From: Anisus vortex
Lineage: Eukaryota > Mollusca > Gastropoda > Planorbidae
Reading direction: 5' to 3'
Length of the DNA stretch: 64,000 nt
NCBI GenBank assembly: GCA_949126835.1
Contig: OX421507.1
Coordinates: 7,228,605 to 7,292,604 of the forward strand
Numbering within the stretch: position 1 is the stretch's first letter; every line of letters starts with the position of its first letter. Shown here one piece after another: positions 11,018-21,733 of the stretch. Under the pieces are notes generated by a model. It saw only the letters and a program-made list of their open reading frames with translations. It did not search any database and was not told the origin of the DNA. Made by a program: the position numbers and the translations under genes.

Positions 11018-11131
11018 AACAGATGTCAGGGCTTTCATCAGAGAAGTCTTCGCACTCAAAGTTTCCATTGCACTTAGAGGCAATAGGAATGCACTCTCCA
11101 CTTGTGCACTTAAACATATCCAATCCACAAG
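11018..11131 (-). CDS. HSPG2: Perlecan exon P10: LDLa module 4
   Basis: Acceptor tattttcag|CTTGTGG and donor CTGTT|GTAAGTAG, both phase 1. The module reads PCGLDMFKCTSGECIPIASK, then CNGNFECEDFSDESPDIC. Asn replaces the first Asp of the usual C-D-G, and two extra residues follow SDE before the last cysteine, so calcium binding may be weakened. Confidence 0.92.
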
Positions 11132-11261
11132 CTGAAAATAGAAAGTGAAAAATGCATTAGCGTAATAGAGAAATAATAAAAGATTACTTATAATGTAATA
11201 TAATATCGCTCATGTTGATAAAAATTAAACGGGACTCTAGTAAGTGTCACAATGGGTCATG

Positions 11262-11465
11262 GAGCGGCAGCGTGATCCACTGGCATACCGATTATCCTGA
11301 GTTGGAATCCTGGTGAAGGCTAAGAATTTTTTCACGCATGGGTCTTGAAGGTGTCCCTTAGTATATCAAGCTCTGATGGTGCCTGACATTAGTTAGAGAA
11401 AAGTGACAGCGGCTTGGCATTGTGCTGGCCACACATTCTCCTAGTATGCTGTGGCCAAGGGAGGG
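11262..11465 (+). mobile_element. tRNA-derived SINE copy 4 (3' truncated)
   Basis: gagcggcagcgtgatccac, gttggaatcctggtgaagg, tcttgaaggtgtcccttag, cacacattctcctagtatg. The tail after ctgtggccaag is lost. It lies between P9 and P10. Confidence 0.75.
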
Positions 11466-11538
11466 TCAAATTTTAGTCAACTTCTTTTTTTTAAAGTCTT
11501 AACAGTAATAGGGAAAAAAAATGCAATGTTGTAATTAC

Positions 11539-11664
11539 GTTGGCAAAGCTCGTCAGAACCATCAGGACAATCCTCAGTGCCATCACAATACTGGATGCGG
11601 GGAATACACGTTCTTCCATCTTTGCAGCGGAATCTACCTTCCAGGCATGGCTCCCCGATTGAAT
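11539..11664 (-). CDS. HSPG2: Perlecan exon P9: LDLa module 3
   Basis: Acceptor acatacag|ATTCAATC and donor GCCAAC|GTAATTA, both phase 1. [20 protein letters not shown], then [16 protein letters not shown] is a complete LDLa with an intact calcium site (D-G-x-x-D-C-x-D-G-S-D-E). The exon lies about 400 bases from module 4, the shortest spacing in this part of the gene. Confidence 0.93.
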
Positions 11665-11799
11665 CTGTATGTACATTATCTTTTGTTAGTCAGAGGAATA
11701 AATATACAATGATACAGCGTTTCACCAAACTGTGTTCCCTTTGGAGCCCTGAATTCTCTCCTCCCACCCCCCCACTATGGTGTGCACTGGGATTGTGAG

Positions 11800-12000
11800 A
11801 GAACATCAGAGTGATGGAACATCTCCATCCAACTCATGGGTTTTCCCAGAAATGAAACTGGAAAGACCAGTAGCTTTAACATCATTTAATCAAAACGCAA
11901 GACTAGATAGAACCAGACCATGGGATAAGCGTAGGGCTGCAGGACGCTAATAATCTTCTATACAGAAGGAGCGTCTGTAACATGTAAGATAGGATAAGAT
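11800..12000 (+). mobile_element. Non-LTR retrotransposon family A, 3' fragment
   Basis: Reads gggttttcccagaaatgaa, taacatcatttaatcaaaa and agaaggagcgtctgtaaca, ending in the family's ATAAGATA-type tail. Confidence 0.65.
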
Positions 12001-12124
12001 AAAAAAAACTTTTCTTGACTTATCACATTTTGAAACTATGACAATCATATCCTGAGAATCACAATTTTTTTAAAAGTTTTTAGACCAGGCTTTTATCAAA
12101 ATTAACAGTTGACTTTGATAGTAA

Positions 12125-12345
12125 ATAGTGTAATAATAATAATAATAATAATAACGGTGCTTATATAGCGCATATCCCGTTGGTGACAGTTCTATGCGCA
12201 GACGACAGTTACAGAATACAGACAGACAACGAAATATATAGTAATACGCTAATTCTGCTGACGAAATAGGTGAGTCTTCAGCCGGCTCCTGAAGGTGTCA
12301 TGGCTAGGGCTCTGGCGAAGCTGTAGTAATTAGTTCAATATTTGC
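12125..12345 (-). mobile_element. LINE/SINE 3' tail with TAA repeats (minus)
   Basis: A (taa)n run at 12130-12153 is followed by cggtgcttatatagcgcat, then gtgagtcttcagccggctcc. In the reverse direction this is GCGCTATATAAG followed by (TTA)n, a tail form seen in CR1/L2-like LINEs and their SINEs. Confidence 0.5.
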
Positions 12346-13587
12346 ATTTAAATATATAAGTAAGGAGGGAGTGGGGGGGGGAGGAAATCTCGCAGCGATT
12401 TGAGAGGCATAGTTTCCAGCAACAACGTCGTCAATTAGTAGCTTGTGTAGGAAAAATTCATATTGTCTTGTGTTTTGAATCGTTACCCAGTTAATTTTTT
12501 TTTTAATGGTTCAATATAGCTATAGTGTATTTATGCTTTGTTTATATTGTTCCCCTGCAAAACATCACTTTGGTATGAGGCTATTACGAAATTTGTCACT
12601 TTGAGAAAAACTTAAGTTGACCTTTAAACTCATAGATATAGTCAGTTATGGTTTTTAAATTTCTCTCATTTTGTACTTTATTAATTTTTTTTTTACAAGT
12701 AAACTGCGACTTTTTGCAAAAAGAGTACTAATAATATTAAACTTACAAATAAGTGAGTAAAAAGTTTTTAGAAATATGACTTTATAAACTGAAAGGAAAG
12801 GTTTCAGAAATGGTACAGTGTTCTTGCTCTATAAAAATTGTAAAAACCCACTCAAAGTATACACAAAAATTCACAAACCAGTTTATACCTGAAATGTGTG
12901 GAATATTTTAAGGTCTGGTATTGTAAATATGTAGATCTAGTCCAAATTCATCTGAGCGGTTTCACAGGAAACTTCTATTTACACCCTTTATCTATATTTT
13001 GTTTTTATACTGAGATTTGACTGGTATTTTCAGACACACGCTACTCTCCCCCCCCCCCCTTCAACCTACCATTACCAACACACTGTACATCAAGTCAGAA
13101 CAACTAAAACAGACACATGTAAATATCTTTGTCTGGCGTGGACTGCAACAGAGTGAACTGCTCTGCAGACTGGCTAACAGAAGAAGAATACTGGGACTCA
13201 ACTCCTGGACATCTAGCATGAAGGAGGCTTTTTTTTTTTTTTTTTATGTGAATCGCACTGGGACTCTGAATGGGTGACAAGCTCCATCAGGGAACTAACA
13301 CCAGGTGGGAAAAACTACACGTCGAAAGGTAGAGTGTCGAAAGGTAGAGTGGCGAAAGGTAGAGTGGCGACTTCACAATTTTTTTTGCACTCTGTGGCCT
13401 TATAAAATAAAGGACTGAGAATAAGGGGGTGGGGGGAAAGCAATTTTTCATTTTTACTTTTCAAATATAAACATTCAATTATTCAAAATTTACTTACAAA
13501 TTAAAAAATTGAGAAATTACACAGATGATTATATGCTGTAAGAAGTTCCCTCTTATTAAAAGTGTCTTTGGAACAATAAGCAATTAC

Positions 13588-13710
13588 CTGAACAACCCTG
13601 CTCATCAACTCCATTTTCACAATCTTCTTGCCCATCACATTGTTGGTCTAGGCTAATACATGTATCACCACAGTTGAACTGGTCAGGGCCACATGGTGGA
13701 CCGGTAAACA
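13588..13710 (-). CDS. HSPG2: Perlecan exon P8: LDLa module 2
   Basis: Acceptor tttttcag|TGTTTACC and donor TTCAG|GTAATTG, both phase 1. FTGPPCGPDQFNC, GDTCISLDQQC and DCENGVDEQGC give six cysteines in LDLa order. The last acidic motif has V instead of S before DE, and the second loop is one residue shorter than usual. A 22-bp satellite begins only about 23 bases upstream of the acceptor. Confidence 0.9.
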
Positions 13711-13732
13711 CTGAAAAAGAAACATATAATAT

Positions 13733-14650
13733 GTGACAAACAGGTGACAAATGTGTGACAAGCAAATGGCAAATGGGTGACAAATGTGTGACAAACGGGT
13801 GACAAAGATGTGACAAATGTGTGACAAACAGGTTACAAATTAAATGTGTGACAAATGTGTGACAAGCAAGTGACAAACGGGTGACAAAGATGTGACAAAT
13901 GTGTGACAAACATGTGACAAATCTTTGACAAACAGGTGACAAATGTGTGACAAGCAAGTGACAATCAAGTGACAAATGGGTAAAAAAAAGATGTGACAAA
14001 TGTGTGACAAACAGGTGACAAATGTGTGACAAACAGGTGACAAATGTGTGACAAGCAAGTGACAAATGTGTGACAAACAGGTGACAAATGTGTGACAAAC
14101 AGGTGACAGATGTGTGACAAACAGGTTACAAATGTGTGACAAGCATGTGACAAATGTTTGACAAACAGGTGACAAATGTGTGACAAGCAAGCGACAATCA
14201 AGTGACAAATGGGTGACTCAGATGTGACAAATGTGTGACAAACAGGTGACAAATGTGTGACACACAGGTGAAAAAACATGTGACAAATGTGTGACAAACA
14301 GGTGAATAATATGTGACATACAGGTGACAAATGTGTGACAAGCAAGTGACAAATGTGTGACAAACAGGTGACAAATGTGTGACAAACAGGTGACAAATGT
14401 GTGACAAGCAAGTGACAAATGTGTGACAAACAGGTGACAAATGTGTGACAAACAGGTGATAGATGTGTGACAAACAAGTGACAAATGTTTGACAAACAGG
14501 TGACAAATGTGTGACAAACAGGTGACAAATGTGTGACACACAGGTGAAAAACATGTGACAAATGTGTGACAAACATGTGACAAATGTGTGACAATCATGT
14601 GACAAATGTGTGACAAGCAGGTGACAAATATGTCATAAACAGGGGACATG
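13733..14650. repeat. 22-bp satellite (two 11-bp halves), about 41 copies
   Basis: The unit gtgacaaatgtgtgacaaacag combines gtgacaaatgt with gtgacaaacag or gtgacaagcaa variants. It lies in the intron upstream of P8, starting about 23 bases from its acceptor. The reverse-strand open frames (THLSPVCHTFVTCLSHICH-like) come from the repeat. Confidence 0.95.
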
Positions 14651-14876
14651 GGTAATCATTTATATAGAATGGGAATAGTAAAATTAGATGTATACTAAGT
14701 GAATGAAGAGAGGAATTTATTTTCATAGTTTTAGCCTTGGGGAATCGGGGGGAAGGATGGGGCATGTGAAGCTATTGGGAGTTGGGGGAGGGGAGGGTAC
14801 ACTGCCCAGTGGGAGTGTTTTGGTCAAGTGAGGGATTTGTAGTTTAGTGGTGGTAGAAGAAAGAAATCTCGTAGGA

Positions 14877-15031
14877 CAGAGGTCGGCAGCCCAGGGCATA
14901 CTTGGCACGCAGAGCGATTTTCAATGGCACGCGGAAGACTACCAAAAAAAAAGGCAATTCAAGTACCTGTAGGCTGTTTGAATTAGTAATCCTACTTTGG
15001 CACACTGTTATCAAAAGGTTGCCGACCCTTG
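14877..15031. mobile_element. hAT-type MITE, family 1, with exact 8-bp target duplication
   Basis: The ends CAGAGGTCGGCAGCC and GGTTGCCGACCCTTG are inverted repeats. TCGTAGGA occurs on both sides (14869-14876 and 15032-15039). The interior has cttggcacgcagagcg and caatggcacgcgg, shared with copies at 29157, 39176, 42561 and 48606. Confidence 0.9.
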
Positions 15032-15669
15032 TCGTAGGAGATCATCTGAGTCAAGATCTTAAGGGCTTAGTTACCAGGGACCTCACATCTAGTCACGTTT
15101 TGAACACCTTATCTACTAAAGACATCAAATCGACATCATTTGGGCAGGGCCATTTTTTTTTTACAACAGTTGCAAAAAAAAAACAACAACTCAGAAATGG
15201 GTAGTTGTTGTTTTTTTTTATTTAAAAAGCAAAAAATGTAACTATTCCTCTAGCAAGTAAGCATTCTGTCAGAGACTGTGGTGAAAGGTTACACCCTTAT
15301 TTTGTGTGTTTACATTAGCTGCCCTTGTTCGGCAGGTGTATATATATATGCACCTGAGCATATGGAAGCCAAATCAATTGGTGGAAAGTGGAAATATAAT
15401 ATACTAAACACCTGTGCTAACAAGAATACGATTGCCTGTTGGAAATATATAAAATCAGCTGGTGGAAATAAACACGCCTGGTTCTTGAAGGGTTTAATAT
15501 CACTATGAAAAACCCTATTAGGACTTTGGTTGGATATTTCCAACTATACCCTTGAGATTTATCCCCGAAAAGACGTGCAATTTCTAAGACTTATACCTAG
15601 ACTCAGCCACCACAACCATGAAGCCTTTGTCTCGCAAAGCGCCGTAGTTAATTAGATTACTTTACTTAC

Positions 15670-15793
15670 CAATAACTGTTGGGCCGACCTCGTAGTCCAT
15701 GACAGCCCGTAAGGAGAATGTTGCATTGATTGTTTTGTACTCTTGGTCCTCTAAGTTGATTAAATTGTTGATTTTGATATCCTCATCGAATAT
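15670..15793 (-). CDS. HSPG2: Perlecan exon P7: inserted non-LDLa domain, part 3
   Basis: Acceptor gtacacag|ATATTC (phase 0), donor TTATTG|GTAAGTAA (phase 1). It encodes IFDEDIKINNLINLEDQ, then YKTINATFSLRAVMDYEVGP, with one NAT sequon. The segment finishes the inserted domain and returns the frame to phase 1, so the following LDLa exon joins as VIVFTGPPC. No cysteines and no recognisable family signature. Confidence 0.8.
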
Positions 15794-15859
15794 CTGTGTA
15801 CAACATAATACATATTATACAAAAAATGAAAGGCTGAATAACTATTGATTAAGCTTGTT

Positions 15860-16068
15860 TGCGCAGCACATTTGGCTGGCTTACTGAAGGTCCTGGGTTC
15901 AAATCCTAGTGCAGGCTAGGATCTTTTTCCCGGGTCTGGAGGGTGTCCCTGAGTCTACCCAGCTCTAATAGTGCTGGCCACACAATCACTTTGTATGCCG
16001 TGGCCACAGAAACTAGTGAACACTGTTTTACAGGACCTATGGAGAATTCGGTCCGATGGGTACTTTAC
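15860..16068 (+). mobile_element. tRNA-derived SINE copy 5
   Basis: gcacatttggctggcttac, ctgggttcaaatcctagtg (B box), gagggtgtccctgagtcta, ggccacacaatcactttg, end gtccgatgggtactttac. An internal deletion removes the usual cctgacattagttgg segment. It lies between P6 and P7. Confidence 0.85.
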
Positions 16069-16239
16069 TTTTAAGCTTGTTTGATATGTTAATGTAAAAT
16101 TAACTCTAAGTTAATGATTATCACACAAACCCAAAAATGTGTTGGTTTCGGCCGGAGTCTGCTAAAGTAATGTTTTACTGATTTGTTAATATGGATGGAT
16201 AAGAGTTAATGAAAGACTATACATGGCAGGAAAAAAATT

Positions 16240-16457
16240 ACAGTTTCTGTGGCCACTGCATACTGGGGGTTTGTGTGGACAGCACAATGCACAGCTGCCT
16301 TTACTTTATCCTAGCTAAAGTCGGGTGCCCATCAGAGCTGAGTAGACTCAGGGAAACCCTCCAGACCCAGAATACCTAGCCTTCATTAGGATTCGAACCC
16401 AGGATTTTATTTCAGTACGCCAGCCGAAAGTACTGCCGAACTGCTACCATGCCCCAT
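16240..16457 (-). mobile_element. tRNA-derived SINE copy 6
   Basis: On + it reads cagtttctgtggccactgc, gctgagtagactcaggga, aggattcgaacccagga (reverse B box) and gccagccgaaagtactgccg. It is just downstream of the P6 donor and in inverted orientation to copy 5. Confidence 0.85.
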
Positions 16458-16499
16458 AGTCATTTATTATTGGTGTATTCATATTCATTTTTTATTTAC

Positions 16500-16747
16500 T
16501 TCAATGTGGAAGTTCTGGTACAACTCATTTGAAGACAAGATATCATCAGCTAGATGAGCCTGGGCAATCACGTTGGTAGGTGTCGAGCGAGGGTAGAAGA
16601 TGCCGATGAAGTCTCCTTTCTTGACCTGGATTGGGTTGACCTCCACCTCCTGGATGCCCACGGGCGCTGAAGGCAGCTCTGTTTTGGAAATCAGGTTGAA
16701 CTGCTCCACTTCTAAATCCTGTCTCCAGACACCAACAAAAGCTGACC
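16500..16747 (-). CDS. HSPG2: Perlecan exon P6: inserted non-LDLa domain, part 2
   Basis: Acceptor atttcag|GGTCAG (phase 1), donor ATTGAA|GTAAAT (phase 0). It reads GSAFVGVWRQ, then PVGIQEVEVNPIQVKKGDFI and GIFYPRS. The run of beta-strand-like segments around W-R, V-N-P-I-x-V and G-D-x-I-G-I-x-Y resembles a jelly-roll-type repeat I have seen in uncharacterised secreted invertebrate proteins; that likeness is from memory and unnamed. The downstream part, up to NFHIE, is more polar. Confidence 0.8.
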
Positions 16748-16784
16748 CTGAAATTACAGGCGAAATAAGAATTTAAAAAAGGCA

Positions 16785-17135
16785 AAAAATAATCAAAATA
16801 ATCAAAATAAATTGATGAATTTGCCCGTTGATCAAAATAAATTAAAGAATATGCCTGCTGATCAAAATGACTTTCAGGAATATGCTGATTTATCAGTATG
16901 ACAAGTCTAAAGACAACAATGACATTTACAGAGAGAGTTCGTACCAAAATGAGTTTTAAAAAAAGCCTATTGACCACAATGATTTTAAAAATGCCTATAC
17001 TAAAAACCAAAATGACTTAAGAAATATGCCTATTGACTAAATAGCTTAAGAAATCTGTTGACCAAAATGGCCTAAGACATATGTCTATTGACCAAAATGG
17101 CTTAAGAAATATGCCTATTGACCAAAAAGAGGAAT
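16785..17135. repeat. Degenerate ~31-bp tandem repeat
   Basis: Diverged copies of a unit like tatgcctattgaccaaaa plus tggcttaagaaa. The clearest copies are at 16990-17130. It fills much of the intron between P5 and P6. Confidence 0.7.
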
Positions 17136-17221
17136 AAAATAATCTGGTTAAATATAATAATGTTACACCTCAACTGATCTACAGCATAAACTACGCATGT
17201 GCTGGTTACACTAAGACTTAC

Positions 17222-17368
17222 CTTGAGGTACCAATCGATAGTACTCCCAGCCCACTACATTTCCATCACAGGGGAAAACATTGTTGACGAGCAGGTTGGC
17301 CCAGTTATCTCCCCTTCTGGGCAGCTTGTCTGGATTACGTCCAACATGGGCAGGGCAGTACAGTTCGG
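17222..17368 (-). CDS. HSPG2: Perlecan exon P5: inserted non-LDLa domain, part 1
   Basis: Acceptor caatgcag|CCGAAC and donor CTCAAG|GTAAGTC, both phase 1, in frame with its neighbours. The 49 codons carry ELYCPAHVG, DNWANLLVNN, FPCDG and VGWEYYRLVPQ, including two cysteines that could pair. The aromatic strand-like pattern continues in P6 and P7. I do not recognise it as part of canonical perlecan, which has a low-complexity linker at this place. It looks like the start of a compact beta-sandwich domain. Confidence 0.8.
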
Positions 17369-18669
17369 CTGCATTGAAAATCGTGAAACAAATACTAGAT
17401 CAGGTGGGGGAGGCATAGCCAACGAAGAACTAATGTGCTCAAAAAGAGTCATGCAAACTAACACAATTTTTGTTTCTCCGCAGCCTAATTTTGGTAGCTC
17501 AATAAATATAAACTGCAACATTTTCAACCAGACAATATGTCTACCAAAATGGAATTCGGTAATACAAAAATATTTGTAAAGAAATATGGGTAAGAAACAA
17601 TTAATTAAACTGCTAGAATTTCTCAAAATATACTAAATTGTGACAAGTGTAATAAATGTTAAATAAATTTTTTATGGGTAAGTAAACATTTCCTCACAAT
17701 GGCAATTTAAAGCATATTCTTTTTTACCATTATAAAAAGAAAATAATACACATAAGGATGCCTTCAATAGAAAACTTTCAATTCAGTCTAAAATATTTAT
17801 ACAAAAGATTTGTATAGAATATCTTAAAGATTATTTCTAAAAACTAAAAAGATTTTAACCTTCGATGACGACAAGCACTAAAATGTTTTATTTATTTTTA
17901 AATATTTGTTTTCTACTCCACTTTGTATTTAAAAAAAAAAAAAAAATGTATCATATTTTTTTAAAGTATAAAAGAATTTCAAAGATTTCATAACTACTAA
18001 GCTACCAATGCTAGCTATACTGCAAACTAATTATATGGACTAATTGAAAAAAGCCGCAAAGGAAACCCCAGAATAACAATGGACTAATTGAAATAAAAAT
18101 GAACTCATTCCCTAACTAGCCATTCCTCTCTATCTGATTTTCATTGGATGAGTTGGTCCTTCAACTATGTTCTTTAATTTATAAACTATGTAATAGGTAT
18201 GAGATCAGATGGAAATGAATTATAATTAGATCTGTTAAGAGCCCGGCTAATCCTGCGGTTAGCATACGGGGCTCAAAACGATGACCTGCCGCCATCCAAT
18301 CCCTGTGTCACCCTGCAGGAGTTTGGGGCCAAGGACATTATAATCATCTATCTAGAAGGAAGGTCTGTCAACTCATAAGAACTTATAAGAACATCAATTT
18401 TTATTGTGGACCTGTTACTGTTAAAAAATGTATATGGTCATTATACAAGGGTTCTGAGCCATTGGGCGCTTCATGACCTTTTGTCCAAGTCTAATGTAAA
18501 CCGCAAAATATAGTTTTTGATAGAGAATGAGTTAAGCCGATAAAATTATTACAGTAACTAGAGTAAAAATAATTCTAATTATGTCAAACCAATAGCTCCA
18601 ATAATAAAAATGCTGACTTCACTTCTTTCATTTTAATAGCTGATTAACAAAGATTATCTAAACATCTTC

Positions 18670-18925
18670 TTCTTCTTCGTTCTCAATATTGTCAATGAAG
18701 GGGTTCAAACAACAAGGCCTATAACTATGGGTGAATTGCACTGTGGTTTCCAGGTCTGTCTCTTTTCTCTACAAATTTGTGTTTGTGGAGATCATCTGTG
18801 GCAAGAACCTGTTTTATGAGCTGTTTCATATAAAAGATAGGCTTGAAGCACATGTTCTGCGTTATCAGAAGACAACTCATTTCACATGGGCAATCTTCAC
18901 TGGTTTCAATGCCTAGCCTTCGGAA
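18670..18925 (-). mobile_element. Possible non-LTR retrotransposon ORF tail (decayed)
   Basis: The minus strand has MFRRLGIETSEDCPCEMS, then KQVLATDDLHKHKFVEK. M-x-x-x-L-x-I-x-x-S-x-x-C-P-C resembles the zinc-knuckle-like tail after LINE reverse transcriptases. The second half of that motif is lost, so this is tentative. Confidence 0.35.
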
Positions 18926-19802
18926 CATATGTTGTCTTAATCTGTTGTGCTACTATGAATATTTTTATAGACATTTGTCTCACATAAAATAAAGACCTTC
19001 AATATTTAAGAATACATTCTAGTAGATCAAACAACAAGTAGTGCCTATTATCCGTACTAATTCTACTTTTACTGAAGCTAAATTCTTTTTAAAAATCAAG
19101 ACCAGTCAATGGCTTGAATAGAATAGACTAAAGCTGAGTTACCTTATTATATGTAATCCTCTGATGAGCATTAGAGGGAAAGAAACAAATTTTATTTTTC
19201 ATGATAACATTATCAAATGTTAGAAAAACAAGATTGGTTAAAATGTCACACCATGCTAAGGAGCCATCCACATATATGTATGCAAAAAAGTGTCCTATTT
19301 TTATCACCCTCCCACCGTGTTTCACAGGACTTCTCCTATATGCGCATGTTCAAATTACCTTGTCAATCCTAGTCACAATATATTCTTGCGTTTCAATGAA
19401 TGCAAAGTGTGTGAACCATTCTCATAACCCATTATTTGCTCCTGAGAAAGTACCGTAATTGTTTTCAAAAGTGATTGTAAAAAGTTTTCTGCCTGAGAGG
19501 TTGTTGTTTTTCAGTTGTTGACATAGGCTATTTATAATTTCTTCATATGCACTTCAATCAGTCGAGACCCTTCCCTCCACCTGAAAACAAAAATCTCCAT
19601 AACCTAACCCACCCACCTCAGTGTGTATGTAATATGTGGACGGCCCATAAATACATGCCAATGCCCACATCATTTACAGACAAAAGAGAAGACTTTGATT
19701 AAGTGGATGAGATGTTTCAGTATGCCTCTAACATGAATAAATAGATGTGATGATTTGATTAAAAAGCAAGCAAAATATATAAATATATATATCTATATAT
19801 AT

Positions 19803-20289
19803 AAAAAGACAGTGTTAAGCCCCGCGAGGATCCCCATTGGTCAATAAATTTGCATAAAAAGACAGTGTTAAGCCCCGCGAGGATCCCCATTGGTCAATTT
19901 GAAAACACGTGTGTCACTGACCTATCTAGGCCTAGCCCAATATACCGTCTAATAATTTTTCACAACGGACATGTGTCTTCGATAGCTCAGTGGTAAACGT
20001 GGTGGACTGCTATACGGGCGATCAGGGTTCGATTCTCCAGTTAGACTATACTTTTTTTTTCGACAATTAATTTTTCAAACTTTTAAAAACAATATGTAAA
20101 TCTATAGGCAATATAGATTTTGTTAAATAAAAATATTTGACTATTTTTTTACCCTATTACAATATTTATTTACTTTCCTAAAAGTATTCAGTAATTTTAA
20201 AGTGTAGTTTATAAATTTGTTATCTGCACCCCAGACAGTCCTTTTTTTTTTCACCCGGGCAACGCCGGGCAATGTAGCTTGTATATATA
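19803..20289 (+). mobile_element. Composite repeat: duplicated leader, tRNA-like head, Helentron-like 3' end
   Basis: A ~43-base segment (acagtgttaagccccgcgag...) occurs twice at 19803 and 19856. At 19977 a tRNA-like head has A box tagctcagtggtaaac and B box gggttcgattctcc, followed by T9. The element ends with the hairpin cccgggcaacgccggg plus caatgtagcttgt. A second copy is at 33084-33445. Confidence 0.6.
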
Positions 20290-20801
20290 TAAAATCAAAA
20301 AGACTTGGAAAAAAAAAGAATAGTAAAAGCTACATATGAAATGTTAATTCTGCTAAACAATGACACTAATTCTATCACTATGTCTTTGCTTGGACCCTGT
20401 TTTTAAATTCAGTCACCGTCTTAAATTTCTGATTAATTGGCCCCATGGGACAATTTTTTTTTCAGACAGGGATTACTATTATTGAGTCTTATTTCTGTCA
20501 ATCATTTTAATTTCTGTCACTGCGACTCATTTCTATCTCAAGCGATCAAAGTACACCTCTGAATCCATTAATCTTAATTGTGCAGTTTTTGAGATGAAGA
20601 ATTGCTGAATTCTAATAAACTAAAACTGAATATTGTGAGCGAATATTTTATTAAAATTTATTAAAACTAAACTAAAATGCCATTTTCTTGCCCATTTTTA
20701 AAAAGAAACTCAGCTATTTCTAACAAACTACCCATTTAGGCCTACTAGCTAAGTATTGTAAAAATAAGCATTGTATTCTAACAATTATAGACTCTTATTA
20801 G

Positions 20802-21051
20802 CAGTGCTTTTTTTTGTAAAAAAAATAGGTGCTGGTACTCAGTGATGGCTTGCCTAACTTTTAAAGCAGTTTCGCATTTTATATTTTAATTCTTATTGCG
20901 CGCAATTTTAATATAATTCAATTTTAACAAATTAATAATATAATAAATTAATAATAAACGTTAAAATACAAGAAAAGTAATATTTTTTTCCCCACATTGA
21001 AAAACGTACCGGTACACTGTACCGGTGCGTACCGTCACAAAAAAAGCACTG
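20802..21051. mobile_element. hAT-type MITE, family 2, with exact 8-bp target duplication
   Basis: The ends CAGTGCTTTTTTTTGT and ACAAAAAAAGCACTG are inverted. CTTATTAG flanks both sides (20794-20801 and 21052-21059). The inner part is AT-rich, with GTACCGGTAC-type palindromes near the right end. No transposase. Confidence 0.85.
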
Positions 21052-21607
21052 CTTATTAGTATTGTTTTTGTAGTTGTTGTAGTTTTTGTAGTTGTTGTAG
21101 TTGTTGTAGTTTTTGTATTTGTTGTCATTCAAGCTTCACATTACCCGGTACCAAAGAAATAGTTTTTTTTCAAAAAGATGTTTTCAAAAAAATGTTGCCG
21201 TTAAAGAAAAACAACTAATGCATGAATATGTTTTATTTTCGCCCCTAAGGAGTGTTAAAAATTATATATGTCATATTCAAATTACCAAAAGCTTTTACTA
21301 TTATTGGAAATGACATTGTCTCTTTTCACATGAAAATTTGTAGCAGCTTTTAATTTGTGATAAATTATTTACAAATTTTTTTTATTATTTATATTCAATT
21401 TCTATTAAATGTAAGATCAAGTTTATAAAAAAAAAAATGTAAACATCAGCCAACTAGATGTGATAAATGATAACGCTAGAGCTAAATATCTCTATTTCTA
21501 ATCAAATAATTAGCAAACATTTTTTTAAACTGGCAAGCATATTGATATAATGTGTTTTTTGCTTTTCTACTGCTACGCCATTGTGCACACTAGGTGGCAG
21601 CACTCAC

Positions 21608-21733
21608 AACAGCTCTTCTCATCCTCTCCGTCGGGGCAGTCCTTCTTTGCATCGCATGCAAGCGTCCTATTAATACAAACTTTGTTTGCTGAGCAAAAGA
21701 ATTCACTGGTGTCGCAGGGTTGCTCAGCGCCAA
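21608..21733 (-). CDS. HSPG2: Perlecan exon P4: LDLa module 1
   Basis: Acceptor atgaaag|TTGGCG and donor CTGTT|GTGAGTG, both phase 1. Six cysteines in LDLa spacing: PCDTSEFFC, KVCINRTLAC, DCPDGEDEKSC. The calcium-binding D-x-x-x-D-C-x-D-x-E-D-E is kept, with Glu in place of the usual Ser. INRT is an N-glycosylation sequon. It directly follows the SEA domain, as the first LDLa does in other perlecans. Confidence 0.9.

Larger units (their letters stand above)
17369..21607 (-). other. Large intron between P4 and P5
   Basis: It holds a possible LINE tail (18670-18925), a duplicated 50-bp segment with a tRNA-like/Helentron-like element (19800-20290), a 250-bp hAT MITE (20802-21051) and a GTT/GTA-rich tract (21060-21125). 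The remainder is AT-rich without visible coding potential. Confidence 0.6.

Noticed and set aside
13556..14649. Minus-strand frames of 120-209 codons rich in Cys, His, Leu and Ser
   Set aside because: Translation of the 22-bp satellite. Only the last part of one frame (13588-13710) is a real LDLa exon.
19977..20045. A tRNA gene
   Set aside because: A and B boxes are present, but the anticodon and acceptor stems do not pair properly and a second diverged copy exists, so it is a tRNA-like repeat head.
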